Shown piece after piece: positions 1-8,206 of a stretch of 23,232 nucleotides of DNA (the first letter of the stretch is position 1; each line of letters starts with the position of its first letter). A model generated the notes under the pieces. The model had not been told where the DNA came from and ran no database searches. It saw only the letters and a program-made list of their open reading frames with translations. The translations under genes were made by a program, and so were the position numbers. Source of the stretch: CALCMJ01 sp964475415 (GTDB lineage: Bacteria; Bacteroidota; Bacteroidia; Chitinophagales; Saprospiraceae); NCBI GenBank assembly GCA_964475415.1, contig CAYYWZ010000062.1:1-23232 (forward strand), in the 5' to 3' direction.

Positions 1-1538
1 CATTAGTACAATGGTGGTATGGACATAATGCCGTGGCATTTTTTCTTACAACTCCTTATTTAGGACTGATGTATTACTTCTTACCCAAGGCAGCTAAACG
101 TCCTGTATACTCCTACAGATTATCTATTATTCATTTTTGGGCTTTGATTTTTATTTACATCTGGGCGGGACCCCACCACTTATTATATACTTCATTACCA
201 GATTGGGCACAATCCTTAGGAATGGTATTTTCCTTGATGCTCATTGCACCTTCTTGGGGTGGAATGCTAAATGGCTTATTGACCCTACGAGGAGCCTGGG
301 ATAAAGTAAGAACTGATCCTGTATTAAAATTTTTAGTAGTAGCTGTTACGGCATACGGGATGTCGACTTTTGAAGGACCAATGATGTCTATCAAGTCGTT
401 TAATGCTATAACACATTATACAGATTGGACTATTGCACATGTTCATGTTGCCGCTTTAGGATGGAATGGTATGATGACCTTTGGGATTCTCTATTGGCTC
501 ATTCCTAGAATATACAATACTAACTTGTATTCTACAAAACTTGCCAATACGCATTTTTGGCTCGGTACACTGGCTATCCTGTTCTATGCTATTCCTCTTT
601 ATTGGGGTGGAGTAACACAGCAACTTATGTGGAAACAATTTACGCCGGACGGGTTCCTTAAGTATCCTAATTTCTTGGAAACTGTAACACAGATAATTCC
701 TATGTACGCGCTTAGAGCCTTCGGTGGATTGATGTTTTTTGCTGGATTATTTGTCATGATTTATAATTTATTGAAGACGATATCCTCCGCTACATTTGTT
801 TCAGACGAAGAAGCGTCTGCACCGCCACTACCTAAAAAATATGTCTCCCCTAAAGGAAGTCATTGGCATAGATTTTTAGAGCGAAAATCTATGTTGCTTA
901 CTGTACTTTCAGTAGTTGCTATTTCTATTGGTGGCTTAATGGAAATTGTTCCTATGATGTGGTTGGATTCCAATGTCCCTAAAATTAGTACCGTTAAACC
1001 TTATACTCCGCTAGAGTTAGAAGGTAGGGATCTATATATACGAGAAGGTTGTGTGGGTTGTCACTCACAAATGATTAGACCCTTTAGATCTGAAACGGCA
1101 CGATATGGGGAATTCTCAAAATCAGGCGAGTTTATTTATGATAGACCATTTCTATGGGGATCGAAAAGAACAGGTCCAGATTTACATCGTATAGGAGGTA
1201 AGTACGGAAACATATGGCATTACAATCATATGCTAGAACCCGAAAGCATGTCTCCAGGTTCTATTATGCCCGCTTACCCTTGGATGATATATGACGACAT
1301 AGATACAAGTACGATTGCTAAGAAAATTCGTGTGCTCCAACTATTAAATACTCCATATCCTAAGGATTATGATAAGAGAGCTCTGCAGGATTTAAAGAAG
1401 CAAGCAAAAGAAATTGCTGATGACCTGAAGGCTGCAGGAATCGAACAAGAAAAACTTGAGGAAAAAGAAATAGTTGCTTTGATAGCTTATCTCCAGCGTC
1501 TAGGAACAGATATAAGTAAACCAACATCTCCAAAATAA
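1..1538 (+). CDS. ccoNO: cbb3-type cytochrome c oxidase, fused subunits I and II (CcoN-CcoO), 5' truncated
   Basis: This is the catalytic core of a high-affinity cbb3 terminal oxidase in the inner membrane, reducing O2 with electrons from c-type cytochromes. The frame is open from base 3 at the left window edge (LVQWWYGHNAVAFFLT), so the GTG at 33 is internal and the true start is upstream. Numbering from the GTG, the CcoN part shows WWYGHNA just before it, the CuB-type pair GPHHLLYT (H48/H49) and the heme-ligand HVHVAALGWNG (H136/H138) between several membrane helices. A basic, Pro-rich linker (about 250-285) leads to one more membrane helix and the CcoO domain, with heme c motif CVGCH (C340, C343, H344), MIRPF and GPDLHRIGGKY. 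Fusion of ccoN and ccoO is usual in Bacteroidota. It is followed after 5 nt by ccoQ. The family call is very secure; only the N-terminus is missing. Confidence 0.97.
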   Translation, partial: LVQWWYGHNAVAFFLTTPYLGLMYYFLPKAAKRPVYSYRLSIIHFWALIFIYIWAGPHHLLYTSLPDWAQSLGMVFSLMLIAPSWGGMLNGLLTLRGAWDKVRTDPVLKFLVVAVTAYGMSTFEGPMMSIKSFNAITHYTDWTIAHVHVAALGWNGMMTFGILYWLIPRIYNTNLYSTKLANTHFWLGTLAILFYAIPLYWGGVTQQLMWKQFTPDGFLKYPNFLETVTQIIPMYALRAFGGLMFFAGLFVMIYNLLKTISSATFVSDEEASAPPLPKKYVSPKGSHWHRFLERKSMLLTVLSVVAISIGGLMEIVPMMWLDSNVPKISTVKPYTPLELEGRDLYIREGCVGCHSQMIRPFRSETARYGEFSKSGEFIYDRPFLWGSKRTGPDLHRIGGKYGNIWHYNHMLEPESMSPGSIMPAYPWMIYDDIDTSTIAKKIRVLQLLNTPYPKDYDKRALQDLKKQAKEIADDLKAAGIEQEKLEEKEIVALIAYLQRLGTDISKPTSPK

Positions 1539-1543
1539 TTATT

Positions 1544-1714
1544 ATGAAAATGTATAAATACATTCTTGAATCTGTGAATAATGTTAATTGGTTGGCCATT
1601 ATTCCTCTTATAATATTCTTTATATTTTTTGTTTCCATGTTTATATATGTAGTGAGAACCAAGAAATCACATCTAGACAAGATGAGCAACTTGCCACTTT
1701 CTAATGATTTATAA
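1544..1714 (+). CDS. ccoQ: cbb3 oxidase small subunit CcoQ/FixQ-like, 56 aa
   Basis: A 56-residue frame starts at ATG 1544, 5 nt after the ccoNO stop, and ends with TAA 2 nt before the ccoP start. It begins MKMYKYILESVNNVNWLAII and has a single strongly hydrophobic helix at about residues 16-37, followed by a basic stretch (VRTKKSHLDKM) and a short polar tail. This is the layout of CcoQ/FixQ: one membrane anchor with a cytoplasmic tail, placed between ccoO and ccoP. CcoQ stabilises the oxidase complex in proteobacteria; that role here is inferred from position. Sequence similarity in so short a protein is weak, so the call rests mainly on position, size and topology. Confidence 0.85.
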   Translation: MKMYKYILESVNNVNWLAIIPLIIFFIFFVSMFIYVVRTKKSHLDKMSNLPLSNDL

Positions 1715-1716
1715 AA

Positions 1717-2595
1717 ATGAATAAGATGACAAAACAAAGAATATATAATCGGCTACTTATTGTACTTTTCTCTTTAGCGCCTATTGTCGGATTTTCACAA
1801 ACTGCAAGTGGTGGTCCTGATTTATTCCTAAAAATAACTTTTGGATTTGTTGCTGCTATTGTATTAGGGGGATTAGTGACAGTCCTTGGGGTTGATAAAG
1901 CATTAATGGACCTTCAGTTTGAGCGAGAAGGAATATTGGAAGAAAAAAATCCAAAATCGCTATGGCAAAGATGGAAAGAGAAATTATTAGATATTGTTCC
2001 TGTAGAAAAAGAATCTGATATTTTACTACATCACAACTATGATGGCATTGAAGAATTGGACAATAGTTTACCTCCTTGGTGGCTATATGGTTTCTATATT
2101 TCTATTATTTTCGGTTTTGGCTATTTAGGATATTATCATTATTACGACTATGGGTTAAGCTCTACTGAGGCATATGAACACGACGTAAGGCAAGCTCAAA
2201 TTTCTGTAAATAAATATCTAGAAAGACAGTCGAATACTATTGATGTTTCGAATTTAATAGCACTAACAGATTCCGAAAGTTTATCACATGGCACCGCCAT
2301 TTTTAATGTCAATTGTATCGCCTGTCACTTAAAGGGTGGCGGAGGTTCTCCTACAAGTGTTGGTCCTAATTTGACAGATGATTACTGGATTCATGGCGGA
2401 GATATCAAAAGCATTTTTAAAACTGTCAAATATGGTGTTCCAGAAAAAGGTATGATTGCCTGGAAAGCTCAGTTAAAACCCGCAGATATTCATAAGGTAT
2501 CAAGCTATATTTTATCACTTCAAGGTACTAATCCTCCTAATGCTAAAGGCCCACAGGGCGACAAGTATATAGCTGCGGAAGAACAAGCCAATTAA
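1717..2595 (+). CDS. ccoP: cbb3-type cytochrome c oxidase subunit III (CcoP), single heme c
   Basis: This is the membrane-anchored cytochrome c subunit that feeds electrons to the CcoN-CcoO core. The N-terminus has a hydrophobic segment (about 11-28, ending GFSQ, signal-like) and a second one (36-58). The FixP N-terminal signature follows at about 110-140 (IEELDNSLPPWWLYGFY), with a membrane helix. The cytochrome domain has CIACH (C200, C203, H204), GPNLTDDYW and a probable axial methionine in GMIAW (M246). Only one CxxCH is present, although the protein is as long as the two-heme proteobacterial CcoP; the space of the first heme domain is taken by the N-terminal membrane region. The start at 1717 is 2 nt after ccoQ; an in-frame ATG at 1726 is an alternative. 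Confidence 0.95.
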   Translation: MNKMTKQRIYNRLLIVLFSLAPIVGFSQTASGGPDLFLKITFGFVAAIVLGGLVTVLGVDKALMDLQFEREGILEEKNPKSLWQRWKEKLLDIVPVEKESDILLHHNYDGIEELDNSLPPWWLYGFYISIIFGFGYLGYYHYYDYGLSSTEAYEHDVRQAQISVNKYLERQSNTIDVSNLIALTDSESLSHGTAIFNVNCIACHLKGGGGSPTSVGPNLTDDYWIHGGDIKSIFKTVKYGVPEKGMIAWKAQLKPADIHKVSSYILSLQGTNPPNAKGPQGDKYIAAEEQAN

Positions 2596-2605
2596 ATTAT
2601 TATAG

Positions 2606-4015
2606 ATGTCTAATAGTGATACTAACTTTAGGGACAAGGTTTCGACTGTTGACAAATTCGGCAAGAGGGTTTGGGTTTATGCTAAAAAGCCTTATGGAAA
2701 ATATTTCAACTACAGACAACTTGTTGGCTATACATTACTGTTCGTTCTTTTCGTTACGCCCTTTATAAAAGTCAATGGTGAGCCACTGATGTTATTTAAT
2801 GTGTTAGAAGGAAAGTTCATTATTCTAAGTATGGTGTTTACTGCACAAGACATGCACCTGTTTGCGCTAATGATGCTTATCTTCATGGTATTTATTATTC
2901 TTTTTACTGTAGTTTTTGGCAGACTGTTTTGTGGGTGGGTATGTCCACAAACAGTGTTCATGGAAATGGTGTTTAGACGAATAGAGTATTTCATAGAAGG
3001 AGATGCTAATCAGCAAATAAAGTTGAATAATAGTCCGTGGACCGCAGATAAAATAGCTAAAAAATTAACTAAACATTTTATCTTTTTTGTCATAGCTGTA
3101 GCCATTGCTAATATCTTTCTATCCTATATTATCGGAGTGGATCAGGTTGCAAAAATTATACAAGAACCGATATCTAGCCATTTTACTGGCTTTGTTTCCA
3201 TGATAGTTTTTAGTGGTTTGTTCTATGGAGTTTTTTCTTTTTTCCGAGAGCAAGTTTGTGTTGCAGTCTGTCCCTATGGTAGATTGCAAAGTGTATTGTT
3301 AACCTCGAGTTCTGTAGTAGTAATATATGACTGGATAAGGGGCGAACCTAGAGGTAAAAAAAGTAGAAAAGAAACTATTCCTCCAAAAATTGTTGGTGAT
3401 TGTGTAGACTGTAACCTATGTGTAAAGGTATGCCCAACAGGAATTGATATTCGTAATGGTACACAGCTGGAATGTGTTAATTGTACGGCTTGTATGGATG
3501 CTTGCGATCAGGTGATGTCCAAAATTGGAAGAGAAGAAGGACTTATAAGATATGATTCTTATGAAAATATAGAAAAAGGGGGAAGTAAGTTATTAAATAA
3601 AAGAGTCTGGGCGTACTGTGCAGTTTTAGCCGGGCTAATTATCTTACAGTCCTTTCTCCTGTTTAATAGAACTTCAGCTGAGTTGATTATTCAGAGAGCT
3701 TCTGGTGTTCTATTTCAGAAAAACGAAGACGGCACAATTAGCAATTTATATAATTATCAAATTGTAAACAAAACCTCTCATCAAATAGCTGATCTGGAAC
3801 TAAGATTAAGTGAAGATGTGGGATATATACAAAAAGTGGGAGCTGTCAATAATGTAGAAATGCAGCAAACAGCTAATGGTAGTTTCTTTGTGTTTATTTC
3901 TGAAGATGAATTAAAAGGAAATAAAAATGAAATTACTATAGAGCTTTATATTGAAGGGGAACTTATAGATCAAGTGACTACTAATTTTTTAGGACCAATA
4001 AAATCAAAAAAATGA
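2606..4015 (+). CDS. ccoG: Cytochrome c oxidase accessory protein CcoG (RdxA/FixG family)
   Basis: This is a membrane iron-sulfur protein needed for cbb3 oxidase assembly. Family members reduce Cu(II) to Cu(I) for the CuB site. There is a cytoplasmic N-terminus, then membrane helices at about 40-55, 80-107, 157-177 and 193-212. Cys-Pro motifs CGWVCP (C109, C113) and CVAVCP (C218, C222) follow. A ferredoxin-like domain has two 4Fe-4S motifs: C266, C269, C272, C276 (CVDCNLCVKVCP) and C290, C293, C296, C300 (CVNCTACMDAC). After a further helix (about 333-352) comes a periplasmic beta-rich domain. Length 469 aa fits the family. It begins 10 nt after ccoP, and its stop overlaps the ccoH start by 4 nt (ATGA), suggesting translational coupling. 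Confidence 0.96.
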   Translation: MSNSDTNFRDKVSTVDKFGKRVWVYAKKPYGKYFNYRQLVGYTLLFVLFVTPFIKVNGEPLMLFNVLEGKFIILSMVFTAQDMHLFALMMLIFMVFIILFTVVFGRLFCGWVCPQTVFMEMVFRRIEYFIEGDANQQIKLNNSPWTADKIAKKLTKHFIFFVIAVAIANIFLSYIIGVDQVAKIIQEPISSHFTGFVSMIVFSGLFYGVFSFFREQVCVAVCPYGRLQSVLLTSSSVVVIYDWIRGEPRGKKSRKETIPPKIVGDCVDCNLCVKVCPTGIDIRNGTQLECVNCTACMDACDQVMSKIGREEGLIRYDSYENIEKGGSKLLNKRVWAYCAVLAGLIILQSFLLFNRTSAELIIQRASGVLFQKNEDGTISNLYNYQIVNKTSHQIADLELRLSEDVGYIQKVGAVNNVEMQQTANGSFFVFISEDELKGNKNEITIELYIEGELIDQVTTNFLGPIKSKK

Positions 4016-4455
4016 AACTAAATTGGGGATCTGGTATAGCCATATTCTATATAATTTTTGTGAGTGCCATGATCTCAATGGTCGTTAAGTCTTGCCAAAA
4101 CCAGCATCATCTTGTAGAAGAAGAGTATTATCAAAAAGACTTAGGCTATGAAGGTTTTAGACTAAAAAGGGCCAATGGAGAAAGTTTAAAAAAAGAAATT
4201 AGCACTCAATATATTGCAGCATCTAAAGAGCTACAAGTTAACTTTCCGGAAGATCTAGAAAAGGTTACTGGCGAATTAAAACTGTATAGACCATCCAATA
4301 AGTTTATGGATAAGAAGTATACGATAAAATTAGATTCTAGCAATTCAATGAAAATTAAATTAGGAGATCAATTTCGACAAGGCTTGTGGAAAATTCAATT
4401 GGACTGGCTTAACAAAAATGTCCCTTATTACAACGAATTAGATTTTAGTATATGA
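4012..4455 (+). CDS. ccoH: FixH/CcoH family cbb3 oxidase assembly protein
   Basis: This is a single-span membrane protein of the FixH family, which assists cbb3 oxidase assembly. A short cytoplasmic lead (MKLNWGSG) is followed by a membrane helix at about residues 8-27. The family-typical start of the periplasmic domain comes next (HHLVEEEYYQKDLGYE), then a beta-rich region ending in the pattern GLWKIQLDW...YYNELDFSI. The 147 aa length is usual. ATGA overlaps on both sides (with ccoG and with the next gene) place it in a tightly coupled assembly module. Confidence 0.92.
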   Translation: MKLNWGSGIAIFYIIFVSAMISMVVKSCQNQHHLVEEEYYQKDLGYEGFRLKRANGESLKKEISTQYIAASKELQVNFPEDLEKVTGELKLYRPSNKFMDKKYTIKLDSSNSMKIKLGDQFRQGLWKIQLDWLNKNVPYYNELDFSI

Positions 4456-5150
4456 TTGAACTATTCTCAGGTTTATTTATAGGTCTATTTGGAAGTTTGC
4501 ACTGTGTAGGAATGTGTGGCCCCTTAGTGCTTTCCTTACCCTTAACAAAAAAAGATAGATTATCCATCGCTTCTAAATCTCTAGTTTATAACATAGGGAG
4601 ATTATTTACATATGGACTATTAGGTCTTGCGATGGGCTTAATGGGTTGGTGCTTAGAAATTGGAGGATTACAAAAGATTTTTTCTATTGCCTTAGGATCA
4701 ATAATATTATATTCCGCTCTGTGTCATGTAATTCCTGCTATCAGCATGTATAGTTATTTTCCTAGAGTTACATTTTTTTCCGTATTCACTAACAAGCTTA
4801 AAAAATCACTGGTCATAAACAATAATGCTAGTGCTATAAAAATAGGGATGTTAAATGGTCTTCTACCTTGTGGACTTGTTTATGTGGCTTTAGCCAGTTC
4901 TGTAACGCAAAGCATTCCATTATACTCCTCTGTTTATATGATGCTTTTTGGATTAGGTACCTTACCCTTAATGTTTCTTGTTATGCTAGCTGGCAATTTA
5001 TATAAACCTATAACCATCAAGCTAAAAAAACTCTTGCCATTAGCAATGGCAATCTTGGGTGTATACCTGATCTATCGGGGTGTTACATTAGATCTTACGG
5101 ATAATCCAGAAAACATTTTAAATGGCTTAGTCGAAATGAGATGTCACTAA
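4452..5150 (+). CDS. SafE/DsbD_2-type integral membrane protein (sulfite exporter TauE/SafE family)
   Basis: A polytopic membrane protein with about six hydrophobic segments. The first helix contains LHCVGMCGPLVLSLP (C18, C22) and a second conserved site is NGLLPCGLVY (C140). This pair of Cys motifs near repeated NGLLPCG/GMCGP elements is typical of the SafE/DsbD_2 (UreH-like) family, which is often encoded next to ccoGH in Bacteroidota. A role in copper or thiol handling for oxidase maturation is an inference from that position; the automatic name sulfite exporter is probably misleading. The C-terminus ends in MRCH, a possible extra metal ligand. The start overlaps the ccoH stop by 4 nt and it is the last gene of the operon, followed by a convergent gene. 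Confidence 0.85.
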   Translation: MIELFSGLFIGLFGSLHCVGMCGPLVLSLPLTKKDRLSIASKSLVYNIGRLFTYGLLGLAMGLMGWCLEIGGLQKIFSIALGSIILYSALCHVIPAISMYSYFPRVTFFSVFTNKLKKSLVINNNASAIKIGMLNGLLPCGLVYVALASSVTQSIPLYSSVYMMLFGLGTLPLMFLVMLAGNLYKPITIKLKKLLPLAMAILGVYLIYRGVTLDLTDNPENILNGLVEMRCH

Positions 5151-5237
5151 GGAGTTGCTCAGGTTTAAATTAATTTTACAAGTAGCACGCTTGAACAAAA
5201 GATTTATAGATAACAGAATAAATTACTGAATATGTGA

Positions 5238-5257
5238 TGTGATTCCAGTAAATCACA
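5238..5257. other. Small hairpin between convergent genes
   Basis: A 7-bp perfect stem (TGTGATT/AATCACA) with a 6-nt loop lies between the end of the oxidase operon and the 3' end of the potassium channel gene. Neither side has a proper T tract, although CATTTTTC follows about 10 nt later on the + strand. It may be a weak terminator for the + strand operon. No other signal is visible in 5151-5293. Confidence 0.3.
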
Positions 5258-5293
5258 ATCTGCTCATTTTTCTAAATGAAGCTTTAACGCTTT

Positions 5294-5611
5294 CTACTTT
5301 TTTATACTAGGATTATTTTTCTCCTCCTCATAATGTGTATGGATTATTTCTATAAAGTTTAAGATTATACCCAGACCCATTATAATATAAAAAATCGTAA
5401 ATATTTTACCTCCAGTAGTTGCAGGTGCAATATCTCCATATCCTACCGTTGTCAAGGTAACAACAGAAAAATATATACAATCTATCCAATCCCACTTTTC
5501 TAGAAATCTATACATAATCGTTCCCAGACCTAACACCGTAGAAGTTAAGAAAAGCAATTTGATATATTGTCTATCTTTTAAAAATGATAAAATTACTTTG
5601 ATGAAGTTCAT
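5294..5611 (-). CDS. Two-TM potassium channel family protein, 105 aa
   Basis: A minimal ion channel subunit. It has a first membrane helix at about 17-35, a pore loop carrying the potassium selectivity filter TVGYGD (55-60, in VVTLTTVGYGDIAP), and a second helix at about 70-91, followed by a short charged tail. There is no RCK/TrkA-N regulatory domain, so it resembles a bare KcsA-like pore that would assemble as a tetramer. AAGGAA a few bases upstream of the ATG is a possible ribosome binding site. It lies downstream of the TonB receptor on the same strand but 189 nt away, across a palindrome-rich spacer, so it probably has its own promoter. Confidence 0.9.
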   Translation of the reverse strand: MNFIKVILSFLKDRQYIKLLFLTSTVLGLGTIMYRFLEKWDWIDCIYFSVVTLTTVGYGDIAPATTGGKIFTIFYIIMGLGIILNFIEIIHTHYEEEKNNPSIKK

Positions 5612-5679
5612 TTTTCCTTATTGTAGCAATTTATAATTTCCCCTTGACGGATGATAAAAATATGGCGTCATCGATAAAA

Positions 5680-5759
5680 ATAGATATGATCTATATGCAA
5701 TTTAAAAGTAAAGCTATATCTAACTGCCAAGTATGATAGCTATCATATTATTATATGAT
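5680..5759. repeat. Cluster of short inverted repeats upstream of the potassium channel gene
   Basis: Three dyad symmetries lie close together in the 189-nt spacer. They are ATAGAT-ATG-ATCTAT at 5680-5694, a perfect 16-bp palindrome TATGATAGCTATCATA at 5732-5747, and ATCATAT-TATT-ATATGAT at 5742-5759, which overlaps the second. No loop-plus-T-tract geometry is present, so they look more like operator sites than terminators. They lie 70-150 bp upstream of the channel start and just after the TonB receptor stop. AT-rich sequence raises the chance background, especially for the two imperfectly spaced ones. Confidence 0.4.
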
Positions 5760-5800
5760 CTTATACACTACTCCGGTTTTTATAATTCCTTAAATTTCTA

Positions 5801-8206
5801 TTAATGAACGTACCTCACAGAAACAATAAAGTTTCTACCTGGAGCACTTACGCCAGATGCAAATGGTCTGTAATGTATATCTAACAAATTCTCTATACCA
5901 AACTGCAACTGCATATCCTTAGTTAACTTATAATTCGAGTATAAGTTATACGTGTTCCATCCAGGCGTACCCTCTGAAGTAGCCAATTCTGGATTATCTA
6001 CCGAGCCGCCAAATTCTTCTATCGGTTTCTCACCATTAAAGCGCCACACAAACTGTGTTTTGAATTTGTCACTTTCGTAACTAAGAGATGCTCTTCCGTA
6101 AGTAGGTGGAATATGACCTAGTGGCGTTTCCACTTCTGCTATGTCGAAGGATCTTCCTTGGATATAGTTATAACTTAGGTTGGATGTCAGCTTGTCTGTA
6201 AATCTTATTTCTGTGCTTGCAGAAATACCATACACCTTTGCGGTATTCGCATTGACATTGGCCACAACTTGTAAAGACTGTCCATCTATAACATAATTAT
6301 TACTCCCATCAGGTAAGGTAAAATTTTCTCTTACAATTGCATCCCTTAGTTGCGTGTAGAACACACTAGCCTTCAAGGAAATATTTTTTAGCTTATAAGA
6401 ACTTCCCCACTCTACATTCCAAGTTTTTTCTGGTCTGAGATTAGTATTAGGAACGGATATTTCGTTAGCATTAACTCGAGTTTTTGCTAAGTCATCTATA
6501 TTCGGAGACCTAAAGGCAGTACCACCTATCAGATTCATTTTTAACCCTCCTTTTTTAAAATATAAACCACCTAAGAAACTGAGATTACTATTACTGTTGG
6601 TAACACCATCGATAAAAAAATCAGGCCAAGCAAAAAAGTTACTTTCTAAGAAACTAACATTAGTTTGCGCATAGGTATATCGTGTACCTGCTTGTATATT
6701 TAATGTCTTTCCAAAATTATACTCATACTTACTATATACGCCAAAAATTGACATGCTATTTCTACCGCTAGGATATCTTGTAAATGTGTTATCACTAGAT
6801 GTGGAACTAAGATTATTGTGTTGCCAATCCACCCCATAGCTCACGCTTTGGTTTGTTACAACCGCTCTATTAAAATCTACTGTCAATCCATAGACCCATA
6901 AGTCCTCAAAATTCTCCTCTCTTTTTGTTGCACCAAACCTTCTTAAAGTTCTATCCTCATCTATTTTTTGTGCAGAAGCAATTACAAACATTTCGTCAAA
7001 AAAGAAATTATCCAACTCTAATTCCATACTTGGAGAAATGAGTAATCTGTTTTGCGGACCATAAAACCACTCTGCAAATCTGAAACCATCTGCATTTCTT
7101 TCCGTCAGCGCATCGTATCTAGGTACATCGGAACTTGTAGAATATTGTGTGTTCAGTGTAAACTGTAACTTATCATTAGCGATATATCTAAGCTTATGAA
7201 AAAAATCCTGCTGACTATAAGCTGTTCCGATCTGGTTTTCGGGACTTAGGTTCTCTTGTATTCTATCTCCATTCTCATCTGTAATTACAAATTCGCTTCT
7301 CTTTCCAAAATCAGGAAAACCATCTAAGTAATTTTTACCACTGGTAAGATCTCCGTAGTCACTATAAGTATATCCTACTAGTCCTGCCCACTTGCCACTA
7401 CCGTAGTTAGCATGATAATGTATCGTTTTTTCTTGACTAGCAGAAGCGTAACGTAACATAAAATCTCCATCTATGTCGAACTCTTCTTTGCGCGGAGGCG
7501 TCATCGTCCTAAAGTGTAGAACACCTCCTATAGCGTCACTCCCATATAATATAGAGCCTGGACCATATAAGACCTCCGCACGTCCGAGTAACTGCTCATC
7601 TATCGTTATAGCATTTTGTAAATGTCCTCCTCTGTAAATAGCGTTGTTCATCCTTACGCCATCTATAACTAACAACACCTTATTCGCTTCGAACCCTCTC
7701 ACAACCGGAGATCCTCCACCCATCTGACTTTTCTGAATAAACACTGATGCTTCTTTCTCTAGCAGATCCGCTGGTGTTTGCGCCTCACTGAAAGCAATGT
7801 CTTTACTTGTAATAATTTCTAAAGGCAACAGTGTGTTATCTTTTACCTTTTGGTTTCTTCCGATAACAACAACTTCCGAAAGTGCCTCTGCATCAAATTC
7901 CATTTTTAAGATCTCATATCTTTGGAACAATTCGTTCAAAGTAATTTTGACATCTTTATAAGATAGGTAGGTAAAAGTCAGCGTTTCATCTATAGGAAAG
8001 TTTTGCGGAAATACAACTACCCCGTCTAAATCTGTTGATTCGATAAAGCTTTTAGAATCACTTACTACATTTACTCCTATAAGTGGTTCGTTGTTCTCAT
8101 CCCAGACCGTAATACGTATTTGCGCATTTATGCCTACAACTATCCATAGCATGCACAAACTAACACTAAGCTTCAGGAAGCCTAATTGTAAACGTCGTCC
8201 CTTCAT
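5801..8206 (-). CDS. TonB-dependent outer membrane receptor, heme/hemoglobin-receptor type
   Basis: A 22-strand outer membrane receptor of 801 aa. It has a signal peptide (about 1-29, ending INAQ) and a carboxypeptidase-regulatory-like N-terminal beta domain (about 30-112). The plug follows (about 115-235), including GGGSPVVRGFEANKVLLVID, VRMNNAIYRGGHLQNAITID and LYGPGSILYGSDAIGGV. The barrel ends with an aromatic-rich strand. The VRMNNAIYRGGHLQN stretch is characteristic of the heme/hemoglobin/transferrin receptor group, and FRSP (about 565) with PNTNL (about 585) correspond to the FRAP/NPDL motifs of heme receptors. Substrate heme is therefore likely but not proven. Its start lies 41 nt inside the 3' end of the histidine kinase gene in another frame; the next in-frame ATG would cut the signal peptide, so the overlapping start is favoured. 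Confidence 0.88.
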   Translation of the reverse strand: MKGRRLQLGFLKLSVSLCMLWIVVGINAQIRITVWDENNEPLIGVNVVSDSKSFIESTDLDGVVVFPQNFPIDETLTFTYLSYKDVKITLNELFQRYEILKMEFDAEALSEVVVIGRNQKVKDNTLLPLEIITSKDIAFSEAQTPADLLEKEASVFIQKSQMGGGSPVVRGFEANKVLLVIDGVRMNNAIYRGGHLQNAITIDEQLLGRAEVLYGPGSILYGSDAIGGVLHFRTMTPPRKEEFDIDGDFMLRYASASQEKTIHYHANYGSGKWAGLVGYTYSDYGDLTSGKNYLDGFPDFGKRSEFVITDENGDRIQENLSPENQIGTAYSQQDFFHKLRYIANDKLQFTLNTQYSTSSDVPRYDALTERNADGFRFAEWFYGPQNRLLISPSMELELDNFFFDEMFVIASAQKIDEDRTLRRFGATKREENFEDLWVYGLTVDFNRAVVTNQSVSYGVDWQHNNLSSTSSDNTFTRYPSGRNSMSIFGVYSKYEYNFGKTLNIQAGTRYTYAQTNVSFLESNFFAWPDFFIDGVTNSNSNLSFLGGLYFKKGGLKMNLIGGTAFRSPNIDDLAKTRVNANEISVPNTNLRPEKTWNVEWGSSYKLKNISLKASVFYTQLRDAIVRENFTLPDGSNNYVIDGQSLQVVANVNANTAKVYGISASTEIRFTDKLTSNLSYNYIQGRSFDIAEVETPLGHIPPTYGRASLSYESDKFKTQFVWRFNGEKPIEEFGGSVDNPELATSEGTPGWNTYNLYSNYKLTKDMQLQFGIENLLDIHYRPFASGVSAPGRNFIVSVRYVH

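Noticed and set aside
33..35. GTG at 33 as the start of the oxidase gene
   Set aside because: The frame is open to the window edge and encodes the conserved WWYGHNA of CcoN upstream of it.
1360..1737. Antisense open frame of 125 codons
   Set aside because: It lies opposite the end of ccoNO, all of ccoQ and the ccoP start, which are well supported. Its composition is that of reversed AT-rich membrane codons.
1717..2595. Possible second heme motif in CcoP
   Set aside because: The only cysteines are C200 and C203 of CIACH; no other Cys exists to bind a second heme c.
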